A DNA stretch of 64,000 nucleotides, from positions 43,159,348-43,223,347 of the forward strand of contig OZ020268.1 in the NCBI GenBank assembly GCA_963971225.1. The letters run 5' to 3'. Positions 33,382-45,151 of this stretch are shown here, one piece after another. Position 1 is the stretch's first letter. Every line of letters begins with the position of its first letter. The notes below the pieces were generated by a model that was given only the letters and a program-made list of their open reading frames with translations, did no database searches and was not told the DNA's origin. The DNA comes from Melieria omissa. Lineage: Eukaryota; Arthropoda; Insecta; Diptera; Ulidiidae. The position numbers were made by a program, and so were the translations under genes.

Positions 33382-34639
33382 ACACTTCGTTCAATAATGT
33401 GTGTGACTGACACATAGATGGCGGCACTAATACTAAATCAATATTTTTTTTCGAAATTGTGAACCTTTTTAGGCTTACTATCAAAATTATATGTCAATCC
33501 GACCATTAGTTTACAAGTTACAGTGCTTTAAGTGACACTACTTTTGAGTTTTCAAAAAAAAATGAATTCAAAGCAATTCCGTGTGCTGATTTATCATTGT
33601 TTTTAATGAAAAAAAATACTGTTCAATGCCAGGAATGGCTTGAAAAACATTATTCGGACTCTGCTCCATCAAAAAGAACCATTTGTTATTGGTATGCCGA
33701 ATTCAAACGTGGTCGTACAGACACCGATGACATTCCATCTACTGGACGGCCAAATGACGCTGTTATTCCGGAAAACGTTGAAAAAACACTGAAAATCATT
33801 ATGTCCGACCGTAAAGTGAAAGTGGGGGAGATTGCTGACATTCTAAAGATATCAGCAGGCAGTGTACACACCATAATACACGAACATTTGGTTATGAAAA
33901 AGGTGTTTTCGAAATGGGTGCCGCGTTTGCTCACACCGGAGCAAAAACAACAACGAATCGATGATTCAAAGAGCTGTTTGGACATGTTTACGCGCAACAA
34001 GTCGGAGTTTTTGCGTCGGTACATCACAATGGATGAAACATGGATCCACCATTTCACTCCAGAGTCAAAGCCGCCCAAAGCGTCCAAAGGCACAAACATC
34101 GGCTGGCAAGGTTATGGCGTCAGTATTTTGGGATGTGCACGGAATAATATTCATCGACTATCTTGAGAAAGGGAAAACAATCAATAGCGACTATTATATA
34201 GCGTTGTTGGAACGTTTGAAAGAAGAAATCGCGATTAAGCGGCCCCATATGAAGAAGAAAAAAGTGTTGTTTCACCAAGACAATGCACCGTGTCACAAGT
34301 CGATGAAAACGATGGCAAAAATGCATGAATTGGGCTTCGAATTGCTTCCTCATCCCCCGTATTCTCCAGATCTGGCCCCCAGCGACTACTGGCTCTTCGC
34401 AGACCTCAAAAAGATGCTCCGTGGTAAGAGATTTGGCTCAAATGATGAAGTAATCGCCGAAACTAACGCCTATTTTGAAGGCAAAGAAAAATCGTTCTAC
34501 AAAGGCGGTATCGAAAGATTGGAAAAGCGTTGGAATGATTGTATCTCCCTAAAAGGGGACTATGTTGATGAATAAAAACGAATTTTGGCAAAAAAATGTG
34601 TTTTAATTAGTTAGTCACACACATTATTGAACGAAGTGT
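33382..34639 (+). mobile_element. Full-length mariner transposon
   Basis: The element is 1258 bp. It has perfect 27-bp terminal inverted repeats (starting ACACTTCGTT at 33382; inverse ending AACGAAGTGT at 34639) and a TA duplication (33380-33381 and 34640-34641). The size, TA target and internal DD34D transposase identify it as mariner. The intact ends mean it could still be moved by a transposase supplied elsewhere, although its own gene is broken. Confidence 0.95.
33562..34575 (+). pseudogene. Mariner transposase, frameshifted
   Basis: Mariner transposase binds the TIRs and cuts and pastes the element into TA sites in the nucleus. The ATG at 33562 gives MNSKQFRVLIYHCF, which runs into a stop. 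One extra base in the T run near 33600 would be needed to reach LMKKNTVQCQEWLEKHYSDS. The paired helix-turn-helix DNA-binding region follows (TICYWYAEFKRG, STGRPN, VGEIADILKISAGSVHTI), then KWVPRLLT. Aspartates are visible in MDETWIHHF (34032), HQDNAPCHKS (34279) and SPDLAPSDYWLF (34384). The last two are separated by 34 residues, as expected for DD34D. A short deletion near 34065, just after TPESK, shifts the frame again before SRPKRPKAQTSAGKVMASVF. The natural stop is at 34573-34575. So all three catalytic codons exist, but two lesions inactivate the gene. Confidence 0.93.
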
Positions 34640-34641
34640 TA

Positions 34642-35278
34642 AGTTGTACTGGTTTTCTGTTAATTTACTTTTCTATCTATCTCTCTCTTCGAGAGAGCAC
34701 TGCTATCAAATTCTTTCTTAGCTCTTTCTGCAAATTTTTCCTTGGGAAAACACATGACCAAAGCTAATGTCAGTAGTGGGTCATATGAGATTTACATGAA
34801 ATTTCAACGTATTAAGAGCATAATATCTCGCCCAGACATGAAGAGGAATAGTACAAAAGTTGTAATTTCAGTAGACATTCTTCTACATTCTTCTTGTCTT
34901 CTCTGTACACAGTACAATGACCCCAATAGCTGGGTATCTTGGAAGACCAAAAACCATTGGTAATACTTTAAACACGTTTGAAGACGTTGAGAAGATGTTT
35001 GCCTAATGTCCGCCCATTCGCCGCCCCAACACAGCTAGCGTCTTCCAGGCGGAAGTTTTCGCTATTAATCCTGCTGTCATAACGTTATTTTTTACCCCTG
35101 AAATCATAACGATACGTCTGGGAGACGTATAAAAATTTACGATCTTAAACCGATATTTAAAGGTACGACATCAGCAAATATTTCACTTACATACATCAGA
35201 AATATGTATATTTTTTTTTTAAATAAAAATCATAGTTGCTAAATTTATAACTGAGATAACTGACAATTTGAATTTGCT
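34642..35278. other. Unique AT-rich DNA
   Basis: No gene is recognised. An inverted repeat ATACGTCT/AGACGTAT with a 3-bp loop lies at 35112-35130. Confidence 0.5.
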
Positions 35279-36143
35279 GTGAGAACAATTGTGGAAGAGA
35301 GCGCAAAACGTAAAAAGAGCATACGTCTCGTACACGTACGTTATGACAGTAGGGTTAAAGAGGCCTTTAGGATGGTAATGGACGATACTACACACAAAAA
35401 CCGTATTTGCATACTATCCGACAGCCTAGCTGCCATCAAAGCGCTGGGCTCGTCTGTTATAACATCCAAGCTGGTGCGGAATGTAAGGAAGCTTTGATGG
35501 ATCTTGCTCATCGGTTCCAAGTTACCCTAATCTGGCTGCCGGGCCACAAGGATATTGAGGGTAATGAAAGAGCGGATGAGCTGGCCAGGAGTGGTTCCGC
35601 ACTTGAAGAACGGGAAGCGGAAATGGTCCGTATCCCAATCGGTTCCATCAAAAGCGAAATCACCAAAAGCTTCCTGCTAAAGCCGATACCAGATGGGCCC
35701 GAATGCGTTCTTGTAAAACCAGCAAATCCTTATGGCCAATGTACGACAGGAACAAATCAGCTGAAATTATTAACAGAGGCCTACGTGATGCAGCCAGGCT
35801 CACCGCTGTCATAACCGGTCACTGGCCCATTGGAGAACATGCCGCTAAAATGGGTATTCCTTGTAATACCTGCTGCAGAAGCCGCAACAATGCCGAGGAA
35901 AAGGAAACGGTTCAACATTTTCTCTGCAATTGCTCGGCCCTATCAAGAAGGCGGTGGAAAAATTTAGGTAAACCAAGGTAATGTCACTTCTTGCCTTTTT
36001 AAACCTATCGAAGTGGTTGTAGCGAATAAGTCACCGGGAGTGCGAGCGACAACCATCTTGAATCAAGATAGTGGTTTCAAAACGGCACATCTGCGCTAAT
36101 TGGATGCTTGGGGCATCACCACTCTAACCAACCAACCAACCAA
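35279..36143 (+). mobile_element. LINE RNase H and C-terminal domain, frameshifted
   Basis: The plus strand has NRICILSDSLAAIKAL (about 35399), then in another frame LIWLPGHKDIEGNERADELA (35530-35590). A third frame reads ITGHWPIGEHAAKMGIPCNT, CCRSRNNAEEKETVQHFLCN and CSALSRRRWKNLG. These are the RNase H core and the C-terminal Cys/His tail of I/LOA-group LINEs. A further shift gives MSLLAFLNLSKWL with a stop at 36020-36022. The 3' end seems to be the ACCAACCAACCAACC run at 36127-36142. At least three frame breaks make it dead, and the endonuclease and RT are missing. Confidence 0.85.
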
Positions 36144-39100
36144 TATCCGCCGAAGCTTCAGTAAGATAGGTCTACGAGGTGATTCTGACAGCGGTAAGGC
36201 GTAGAATAGTGCGAACGTATCTACATTAAAATCTTATTAGATTAAAATCTCAAGTACCTCTATATCCGATGCTATTATATTGAGAAAGTACAGACATCTC
36301 GTGGTTCCGATATTAAAAATGGCAAACCGTAAACAGTGTGAGTCTCTTGGAAACTCACTTTCCATATTCCTGTTTTCGCAACCCTTCAACAACTGAGCCA
36401 CTGCTGCACTTAGCACGCTTCTTCACATGCCAACAGTTTTGGCCTCGCCGACTTACCGAAAGTAACCGCAAACAAAACACCAACAACAACAACAACAACA
36501 ACAGCAGACACAATCAACGACATGACAACAGAAAAAAACATGTAACTGGAGTAACGAACGTTACCCAATTATTCAATACAATAAAATTGACTGACTAACT
36601 GAGTGACCCCTCGCCATGTCAATAAGTGCCCCCTATGCAGGCACGCCAGCACCGCCATGCCCTCGTCGCATTCCAAATTGGTTCGCGGCGCGACGTTGCG
36701 CTCGGTTGCACAAGCGTCTAACTGGGGCCCGACAATTCGAAATTCGTAAAGATTCTCTGGCACTGATAGCGCTAAATAAATGCCGCCGCAAATATGCCGG
36801 CACTGTTAACAGAAACGGTGGTGGAAATGGCAACGTTGCACCGCACCAACCTGACGTTGGCGTGTTCGTCTCCCATACGATCACCCTACCGTTTGGTAGC
36901 CCCTCGGACTCGGACTGTCTGTCTTGTCTGTGGTCAATTCGCATTTGCATTTATTGAGTTTGACCATCATTAATAATATTGAAAACCATAATTGAGGTTA
37001 TGTGCGGCGGTCCGACCAGAAGTAGGGGGAATTTTCATATGAAATGTTTGCTGATTTACATTTTTATGCACAAAACCAGCGAAGGGGTTCTTACAAGGGC
37101 GAGCGAAAGTGCTGTAACTTAACGTATTTGGAACAGTTTCACTTTGAAGAACATTTCTCACATACGAGCAAAGACAAAAACAAGCAGACAAACAAGAAAA
37201 CAGTGCCCAAGAAAACAGAACGGCAGCTGAGTAAGCAATTTCCCCCTCACGGGCAGTTTACATCATTAACAGGAATCACCTGCCGAAGGTTATCGCACGC
37301 TCGCTGTCTACCGGTTTTCATGGCCCCCACAGTGCACCTGCACTGCTCAATAAAAAAATAAGGAAAATCCATAATTTTAATTTTCCTACTTCATAATGCA
37401 GACAATAAAAAGAAACGATAATGACAACACGTGCTACTGTAGCGAGTGGAAATATTGATTCGTCTTCTGAGATGACTTTGACGATCAAGGAAAGGAATGA
37501 TCTTGTTTTTTGTTCGATTTTAAAGAATTCTAACATCAATGTTGAATGCAGACAAATGATGGTTCGGCTACAAAATGAAGCTACAAAAAAAACGTATGCA
37601 GGAATAATGATGATGAGTCCTGTCATTGTTCGATAGAAACAGCTTAAGAAATGTTTGAAACAGAGCAGCCGCAAAGATGCAACGCTGAACCGAAAACGAG
37701 ATAAACTATGCAAATCTGAATAACAAAACGACTCACTATCGAATAGCATCAAAATTTCCTACAAAAATCAATATATGCTATTTTGTTGTAAATGCTCTAA
37801 CCATCTCAAACTTTGTCCAACACCCGTCGTAGTCGCCACTACCACTACCAGACTACCACTTTTTTCATGGCCTCGCTGGGCAGCACTTCACTTCTTACGA
37901 AGAAGCCAAAAAGTGGGTTGTCTCTTGGATCACCTTGCAAGACAAGCAATTTTTTCGATGCCTGATCCATATTCTGTCCAAAAAAAGAGAGACAGTTGTA
38001 GCTAGCAATGAACAACATTTTTAATAAAATGCATTGTACCAATTTTCCTAAAAAAACTTTAAAGTTCAAAAAACTGTCAATACTTATTTGCAACCCCCAA
38101 CATTTATGGTTTCCCAAGTGTAGTAAACTTTTCGAGTTCGTAAGTCGAATTAGAGAAGTTTCCCAATAGGGCTCAACCACCTCTCAGTCCCTTGAATTAG
38201 AATTCTTTCCTGAAGACTACCAAGACAACTAAGATATGTCATCCCATGCGTTAGAGAGATATGACACGCACTTGAAGCTCCACTCTGGCTGTGATCTTTC
38301 AGTTGTTGCTGCAATGTGATGTACGGCAATGCAATGCGATGCGCTGTGATCACTTGATCTAGAAATGTTTATTTTTAAAACTGCACTCGATGATGTATTC
38401 CAACAAACTGTGGACAGTGCAACGGCAACATCTATACAACAACAACAACAGCATTTGTGGCATCGTCATCAGCAGCAGCCACAGTGCACTGAAAATGTGC
38501 ATCGGGCATGTTAAATGTCATTTATCACTTGACAGTTGTTGCTGCTGCCTGTGATTGTTGTTGCTGCTGCTGCTGCTGCTGCCAGCAAAAGTGTCATTTC
38601 ATGCCATTTTCACGCGTAGGTGGTTGAGAATTTATTATGCGATCGCAAAATGTTATTGTGCAAAACAATTACAACAACCACACCAACGGAAAAATTAAGC
38701 AACTGCGAGTGCGCCTGATGATCATCGTCGAGCGCACGGCGCGTCGCTGCTGAAAACAAATAAAGATTTGAAATTCTTGGGCACCGCTTCGCTTCCCGCC
38801 ACCTCATTTCGCATTATTAATAAAGCTAAATTTTATTGCAGACATTAGCATCAACACCAGCAACCGTATCATCATTATCAGCAGCAACAGCCCGCAACAA
38901 CAACAACAACATAATCAACAACGACAATGCGATCATCATGATGTCAGCGATCGCAACTCAACACAATTCGGTTCGGTTCGGTTTGGCTTCTATTAGCTGA
39001 CTGGTGACTGGTGGCTGGTGGCCCGGCAACCATAACTGCACAATTTGTTGTGTATCGCCTCGACACCGCAGCGCAGCGCATCGCTTCATCTTTTGATTAT

Positions 39101-40399
39101 TGAAGACATCCTGTGTTCGGATTTTTGCGCTTCTACTTAGCGAGAATTGCGATTGTGTACGCGATTATTTTATTTGCGTTTATGACAAGTTGCGAAATAA
39201 TTTATGACGATGATGTGTGATTTGTGGAATGTCTGCTGTCTCTTCGTCTATCGCACACGTCTGTCTGGCTGGCGTTTAGCGCGCTTTGGCACATTTGGAA
39301 TTGTGGTCGGTTATTATTTCAGCATAGAAATTAATTTCAAGTGATCACAAAGACATTTCAACGCTCAACGATTAACTACTTAAGATGGCGGCCAAAAATA
39401 CTTAAACACCAAATGCAGGCGGAGGTCATTCAAATTGCTGCGAAAAACATGTCAATGCAGTCAATTGGTTGGTTAAGTTGTTGCTATAGCGTAGCGGTTA
39501 AACATTAATAACTTTCAGAAACGGTCTATGTATAAAAAATGCAAACAACTGGCACCATAGCGTCATTGCATGCCTTGCGAATTTGTATCCATATGTGAGG
39601 ATGTTTGCTCATTTGTTTTCTGTCGATTTAAAGCGGCAATCTGGGCGTTTTTTTATATGCAATTTTAATCTTAGAAGTTTGCTATTTCATGCTATTTTAC
39701 GAAAAAAACAGTTAAAAGTTAGTAAGTGATGTAAGCTACGTAGGGCTCAAACCTGGTCTTCAGAAAATGCGGTAACCACTGACCGTTCTTGATCGAAAGA
39801 TTATTCTTCTGCTCTTTACTCGCTCTCAGCCGAATTGGAGCAAGACACTATGTTGTTCACGACATCTGCCTGAATGACAACACAACCGCAAAACATCTCA
39901 TAAGGACCCAACGTTCAGTCGATTAAGTGCCAGTATTCCGACAAGTTGACCATCACACAGGCCGCACTATTGGATCTGGAATTGTTGTGCAACAATCCAT
40001 AATCCAAAACCTATGGGAACTTCAAACAGGTACGTCATTTTTCGTTGAAACTTTTTGTACAAAAACAAATAATTGCTCTAAGAAATATTTTTATTTATTT
40101 TTGATCTGTAATCGTATGTAATTATAAAAATAATAATTTGTTAAACCGATCAATTTCTGGGCTCATCCGTACTGGAAAGATTGCATGCATTGTCCGCTGT
40201 GGTTTCAGCACCCATCACGATGAAATTAATTAATTAAGTGTAACTTGGATTACCGGGGAGGACTCTTTTAGGTCGCTTTTAAAAGGACTGTGTAGTCAGT
40301 TGCTGCGCGTATATTTCAAGGGAACTACAGAGCAAATATAAGAGAAGAAAAGAGCGAGTGTGATGAGATCGAGATGCGTAGCATCTAACTTAGGTTTCA
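36144..40399. other. Unique DNA with CAA/GCT microsatellites
   Basis: This is the longest block free of recognisable elements. GC-rich pockets occur at about 36610-36930 and 38400-39320. Microsatellites: CAA at about 36480-36503, GCT at 38559-38584, CAA at 38896-38912. At 38839 an acceptor-like TTTTATTGCAG precedes a Gln-rich open frame to 38996, only weak evidence of an exon. At about 39720-39790 the minus strand resembles a worn tRNA-like SINE head (GGTTTGAGCCC). No gene is assigned. Confidence 0.4.
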
Positions 40400-40409
40400 A
40401 GCCCATCAT

Positions 40410-41248
40410 TGGTTAGGTTAGGTTGGAGTGGCAGCCTCCTATGTGAGAAGCTCACTTAAGCACAACTTATGGCTCATTGTGATACCACAGTGGATGGCGC
40501 GACTCCCCCTTACAGCGCTGAGAACCAAGAACATTCCTTTATGAACCTGGCTATATCCCTGATATTCAGAAGCGATAGCTCGGTTAGACTGGTAAAGAAA
40601 GCTAAGCCGAGAGACTTAAGTCTTCTTCTGGCTAATGAAGGACACTGACACAACAGGTGGAGAACGGTTTCCTCCTCCTCCTCGGACCCGAATCCACGAC
40701 AGTAGTTGTTGGATTGCAGTCCCAGTCTCTCCGCATGCTTACCCATAAGACAGTGACCCGTGAGCACCGAGACCGTTGTGCTTATTGAGTGACGGCTAGG
40801 GTTAAGCAGCTGGTTAGTCCGTTTCATGTTATAGGAAGGCCAGGTTAATCGAGAGATACTGCACGTCTGTTCCTCAGACCACAGTTCATTCGCTACTCTT
40901 TGGTAGAATTGTCTGAGCATCAATTTATTCGATGCAATAGGAGCTTCCACTGGGAGGAAGTACGAGGCCTCAGCGAGCAATGTGCCTGCTCTGGCTAGTT
41001 CGTCCCCCTCGCAGTTGCCTACAATGCTTTGTAGGCATTGTAGGCAACCCAGAGTAGTGAGACGTTGGAGTGCCTAGCTAGACTGTTAAAGGATTTTCGG
41101 CAGTCAAGGAAGTGATCACCCCCGCGAGCGACTTAATGGCTGCCTGACTATCCGAATCTATATGGACATCCGTTTCATGCACGTTCTCGCGGATGAGCTA
41201 GATTGAGGCCTAGTAAATGGCCATTACTTCTGCCTGAAAGACACTACT
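40410..41248 (-). mobile_element. 5'-truncated LINE (RNase H to 3' end) with 10-bp target duplication
   Basis: AGCCCATCAT stands on both sides (40400-40409 and 41249-41258), defining an insertion of 839 bp. On the minus strand it starts inside RNase H: VFQAEVMAIY, a stop, LIRENVHETDVHIDSDSQAA and IKSL. After a disturbed segment it continues GNCEGDELARAGTLLAEASY, then VSVLTGHCLMGKHAERLGLQ, EEEETVLHLLCQCPSLARRR and IKECSWFSAL with a stop at 40510. The 3' untranslated region carries GTGGTATCACAATGAGCC and ends in the repeated AACCTAACC motif at 40411-40426. Three or more stops or shifts inactivate it. It is a classic dead-on-arrival LINE copy and the best delimited in the window. Confidence 0.92.
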
Positions 41249-41429
41249 AGCCCATCATGCTGCAGGGTAAAAATTTGAAACCTCGTTAGAGATGTGAAAT
41301 TGGTGTGTAGAGTTTATGGAAGAAACATTTTTTGAACACAAGGACTGACACTCTCACTTATAAAAATTGATTTTGCAACAAACAAATGTGGTTGGTTTGA
41401 ATGGGAGTGCAAAAAAGTTAGAACGGTTG

Positions 41430-41722
41430 TTGTCAATATATGAGACAAACTTAGGCCTATAAATTGCCCGTTGTGGTACCACACATTCCATCCGTTTGAG
41501 AAGTGTTTTTTTACTGTTTACTCTTTTGAAGAGCACCGTCAGTTTAACGCCGAGTCCGATCGGCGGTTGGTAGTTGGCAGTTTTCTCTTCCACACTTAAA
41601 GATTTTGCGGAGAGCGCACTTGTGAAAGAAGTAGACGAGCGTTTAATTATCTCAACTGGAAATCGAACCCAGGGCTTCTGGCGAGAAAAGCCAGCGCTCT
41701 ACCCGCTATACTAGCAAGGCCG
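41430..41722 (-). mobile_element. tRNA-derived SINE
   Basis: On the minus strand the first 75 bases from 41722 resemble a tRNA. An exact RNA polymerase III A box TAGTATAGCGGG (consensus TRGYNNAGYNGG) is followed by a B-box-like GGGTTCGATTTCC. A body of about 130 bp follows. The 3' part (about 41430-41490) reads GTGGTACCACAACGGGCAAT and GGCCTAAGTTTGTCTCATAT, which resembles the 3' ends of the LINEs at 40.4 and 28.4 kb. An intact tRNA gene is excluded by the poor acceptor stem and the attached body. Confidence 0.75.
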
Positions 41723-43565
41723 GAGAGAATCTGAGAAAAATGTGGCGCAAAGTTGTCGACCCTGTTCGCACTCACATCCGGATGAATAAGAAACTCCTTA
41801 ACTGGTCAATGTGGTTGAAGATGCTTGGCTATGTTCATCTTATAGTCAATGAAACATGGACTCTTCGTCGTCGTTCTTCGACTTTTGCGTTAAATATCGT
41901 TTCAATATTTCTCCTAACACCAACTTAAAATCTAATCAATGTCTAATCTGGCAACCCATTGCCAGACAAAAATATTTTTCGAATCTAATTTTTTAGCTTC
42001 GAACTTTCCCAAACCTATTTTCACTTGTGTTGACAGAAAATTAAGTGTGTAACGGCGGAAATAAGTGGGGCCGTTGTTATTTTTCGATTTTGCTTTATAG
42101 CAAAAAATAGTTTACTGCATAACGCATAACGCTTCGTGCATTTAATTCACAGGCAAATGAAAAAGTGTGAAACCGTCAACGGTGCTTGCACCTCGCACTC
42201 GGTCCCCGCGCATCGAGAGCCAAACATTTAAAAGCAAATTACACGTTTTAGGTGGCTCGAAAGACATTTCGGTTGTCAAATCATTTTCCCTAAATAAATT
42301 CGACTTCCGCGATATTCGACGAGCGACGTGACATTGCTAATGCGTGTGGAAGACGACAGCAACAACAAACAGTTGGCTGGTTGCTGGTTGGTGCAATTAT
42401 TGTCAATTGACTGAGCTTGCAGCAGAAATCAGCTAGTCGAACGCTCATTAAACCAATTTTGGAAGCTACGGTCCTCAAGAAAACAAAACAAAAATAAATA
42501 TTAAATAATTGCAAAGAAAATTATGATTACACTTGACAGTCAGCTGCCGCAGTGTGCATGCACTGAGAGTACATATGTGTGTGTGTGCTATGACTGCCAT
42601 GTCAGAAAATTATATTTGGGCATTGATGTGGCAACTCTGCAAGTGTCGCATTGAAGGTGCCAGCTTGCGGCAAAGTCAAGGAAAAACGCAACAGAAATTC
42701 GTTGTTGTTGTTGTTGCAGTTGGTACCAATGAAAATGCGAGCCAACTTGTAGTTGGCTGACTTTGCTGCCGTGAATGATAATGAAGTTCGCCGCCAGCAG
42801 CGCTGCCTGAGACACCCGCAAAGCGCTCAAGTGTAACGCCTTGTTTTTTTGTTTGCCTTCCGTTCCTTGCGGCTCACCTCTCCGCCGTTCGTCTTCAATT
42901 CGATTAAATTTTGCCGCAACAAATAATTATGAAGTGTCTCGGCCGAGCGCAATGCGCATGCGTAACGTGCGAGCGCGCGGAAATACGCGCCAACAGTAGC
43001 AGCGCACAAGCACCAACCGCGGAGAGAACCACAAGCCGAATGAAGAAACAACGAAACCGAAAATCTGTCACGAATGAGTTCACCTGCCGCAATTAAAAGC
43101 GCGTTCGTTTCTTCACTCTTTCGCTCACTCCCCATGCCGCGTTAAAAGACGCGATGAGCGTTCGCCCTGAACACTGCTTCCTCCATTCATGCCTACATTC
43201 GATCATTAATTTGTAAATTTCTATTGCTCGCCATCGCTCTAGGAACGAACTGGCCAAACTGTGAAGAAATTCTGAGGGCGCAAAGAAACAAAGCCAAAGT
43301 GTGCACCACCACTAAACGAAAAAATCGTAGGTTCATAAAATGTTTGCTTTAGTAGCACCTGATTCTTCTTCTTCTTCTCCATACACTTGCCTTACTTTGA
43401 AGAACTAATGTGTCCCGAGTTTATTGGTTATCAACATTTATTCGCTGTAAAATATATAAATTTGTTAAAGAGCTACGAGAGTTTTGTTTGACTTGGTTGT
43501 CGAGTGTAAAAATCATTGTGATCATCAGTTCCTGCTCCAAATTTCTATCCTTCTTAAACTTATCC
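41723..43565. other. Unique DNA
   Basis: No gene is recognised. A GC-rich pocket lies at about 42530-43140 with TTG repeats near 42700-42717 and a GT run near 42577-42588. Confidence 0.5.
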
Positions 43566-43572
43566 ATCTAAC

Positions 43573-43833
43573 AGGCACTTCTTAGGAGCGGCTCAGGCGC
43601 GGAAGATGGATATCACTGAGTTGGATGAACGCAGGAAATGCAAAGAAAATTATGCCAAGGAACCACTGGAGCACATTCTTTGCTCCTGTCCGGCTATCTC
43701 AAGAATACGACTGGCTTCCTTAGGGGCCCCGTTCTTTTCTGAATTGTAAGACATGACATCAAGTCGATGCTGAACTTCGCTAGGAACATCCACATTCTCA
43801 CCGATCTCTTTTACATGGATACGCAACACTAAG
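43573..43833 (+). mobile_element. LINE C-terminal tail
   Basis: The plus strand reads RHFLGAAQARKMDITELDER, RKCKENYAKEPLEHILCSC and PAISRIRLASLGAPFFSEL followed by a stop at 43747-43749. The continuation in another frame is DIKSMLNFARNIHILTDLF, ending at 43833. This is the Cys/His tail found after RNase H in I/LOA-group LINEs. A frameshift at each end of the core and loss of the usual second Cys show decay. Confidence 0.7.
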
Positions 43834-44214
43834 GAGCTCTGACTGATATCCCAATAGGGTCTGTACGTGGCGAACTTGGCCAGCCAGTTTAACTTAGCCA
43901 ACCTAAAGTTATCTGTCCATCCCGAACCAATACTCGTGAATCTATAAGTTCATATACCTCACTGTTGATCTTAATGCACAGAAAGGTTCTACTGTAGAAA
44001 CTGCAATCTTAACACACTTCACACCACAATAGACTTCGTCTTCTTTGGTGATAGGGTAGGTTAACCAGGTAGTATTCTGTAGAAAACAATATAATTTCTA
44101 ATTTCATATCTACACTATACCCTTTCGAAGTTGAAGTTGAGAATTGTATCCTACTTTCTCATATTTGACTACGTTTCCTCCGTTTTTTCATCTATTGTCT
44201 AATTGAATGGCCGC
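43834..44214. other. Unclassified DNA between two LINE fragments
   Basis: No gene is recognised. It may include 3' untranslated sequence of the LINE ending at 43833, but no tail motif was found. Confidence 0.4.
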
Positions 44215-44225
44215 GGCCGTTCACT

Positions 44226-44603
44226 ATGCCCAGCACCATACCATCCTACAGCTCTCGTTGCCTTCTAATTAACTTAAAGTCACTACATGCTAGGCGTTCT
44301 CTTCTTGCATGCTCCTTTGTAGTCAGAATTGTATGTGGTGCTATTGATTGCCCGGATCTTTTAGCAAGAATCGCATTTAATGTCCCTAAACGGAGTCTGC
44401 GGAGGGTGGATACCTTCCATTTAGATGTCCCCAGGACGAATTATGCAAGAAATGCACCTCTATATAGGGCCTTCTCGGAATTAAACAATGTTACCGATTT
44501 GGATCTGTCACTTCCGAAGGGTTTGCTGTTGAATAGTTTAAGTAACTTATAGTTTGTAATAATTATTATATCCTATAGTCAGTAAGGACATTTGTTCATT
44601 GGC

Positions 44604-44638
<35 letters not shown>

Positions 44639-44641
44639 AAT
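44226..44641 (+). mobile_element. Jockey-like LINE 3' end with (AAAT)n tail
   Basis: The plus frame reads SSRCLLINLKSLHARRSLLA, CGAIDCPDLLARIAFNVPKR and SLRRVDTFHLDVPRTNYARN, ending at a stop at 44550-44552. It aligns with the tail of the LINE at 15171-15803 (CKLINLKTLQDKRSIL, CDCPSLLERVHFNIP, FVKTNYDLYALL). The 3' untranslated end has AGTCAGTAAGGAC and ATTGGCT and closes with AAATAAATAAAT repeats to about 44640, a typical LINE tail. This short piece is open throughout; the rest of the element was never copied or is lost. Confidence 0.85.
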
Positions 44642-45143
44642 GTAGAAAAAGCTGGTTTCTTTGGGCAGCTGCCATACCAACAGGGAATGCCAAATCGGGC
44701 TATTATCCCCAACCAATTTTTCATTTGATAACTTAAAGTTTGCTAAGTACAGTTAATCATCTACCAACACTAGTTTAGATTTACTCAGCAACCCTCAACT
44801 GACAATGGAGGACATCGCAATGAGTCTTTCTTCCCATCAAGTATATCGGTTGATTGACCTACAGAATGCCCGCTAAACTAACCTAAACTTATATTAAGTG
44901 TAAACTTATTGGTCTAATAGATACAGCTAACAGTATAAAAGCCAGAAAATCTCAATAGGAAAATTCCCAATGCGCTTAAAAATTTCTGGTAGCTTTCCAA
45001 CTCTATTTCTAGAAGATCATTGTTTGGGGAATCAATCATTAATTCACTCGACTTACTGTGATAAAGTGAGAAATGTTCAACTTCTCTAAAATTTATTGCA
45101 TTGAAATCGGTTTAAATTGCAGCTTTTCTTTTTAGTAAGAAAA
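44642..45143. other. Unique AT-rich DNA
   Basis: Nothing recognisable was seen in this stretch. Confidence 0.5.
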
Positions 45144-45151
45144 CATTTATA

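Noticed and set aside
36127..36142. CRISPR-like or satellite array of ACCA units
   Set aside because: Only four short units at the end of a LINE fragment; best read as a LINE tail.
41640..41722. Functional tRNA gene
   Set aside because: Polymerase III boxes are present, but the acceptor stem pairs poorly and a SINE body follows; called as a SINE head.
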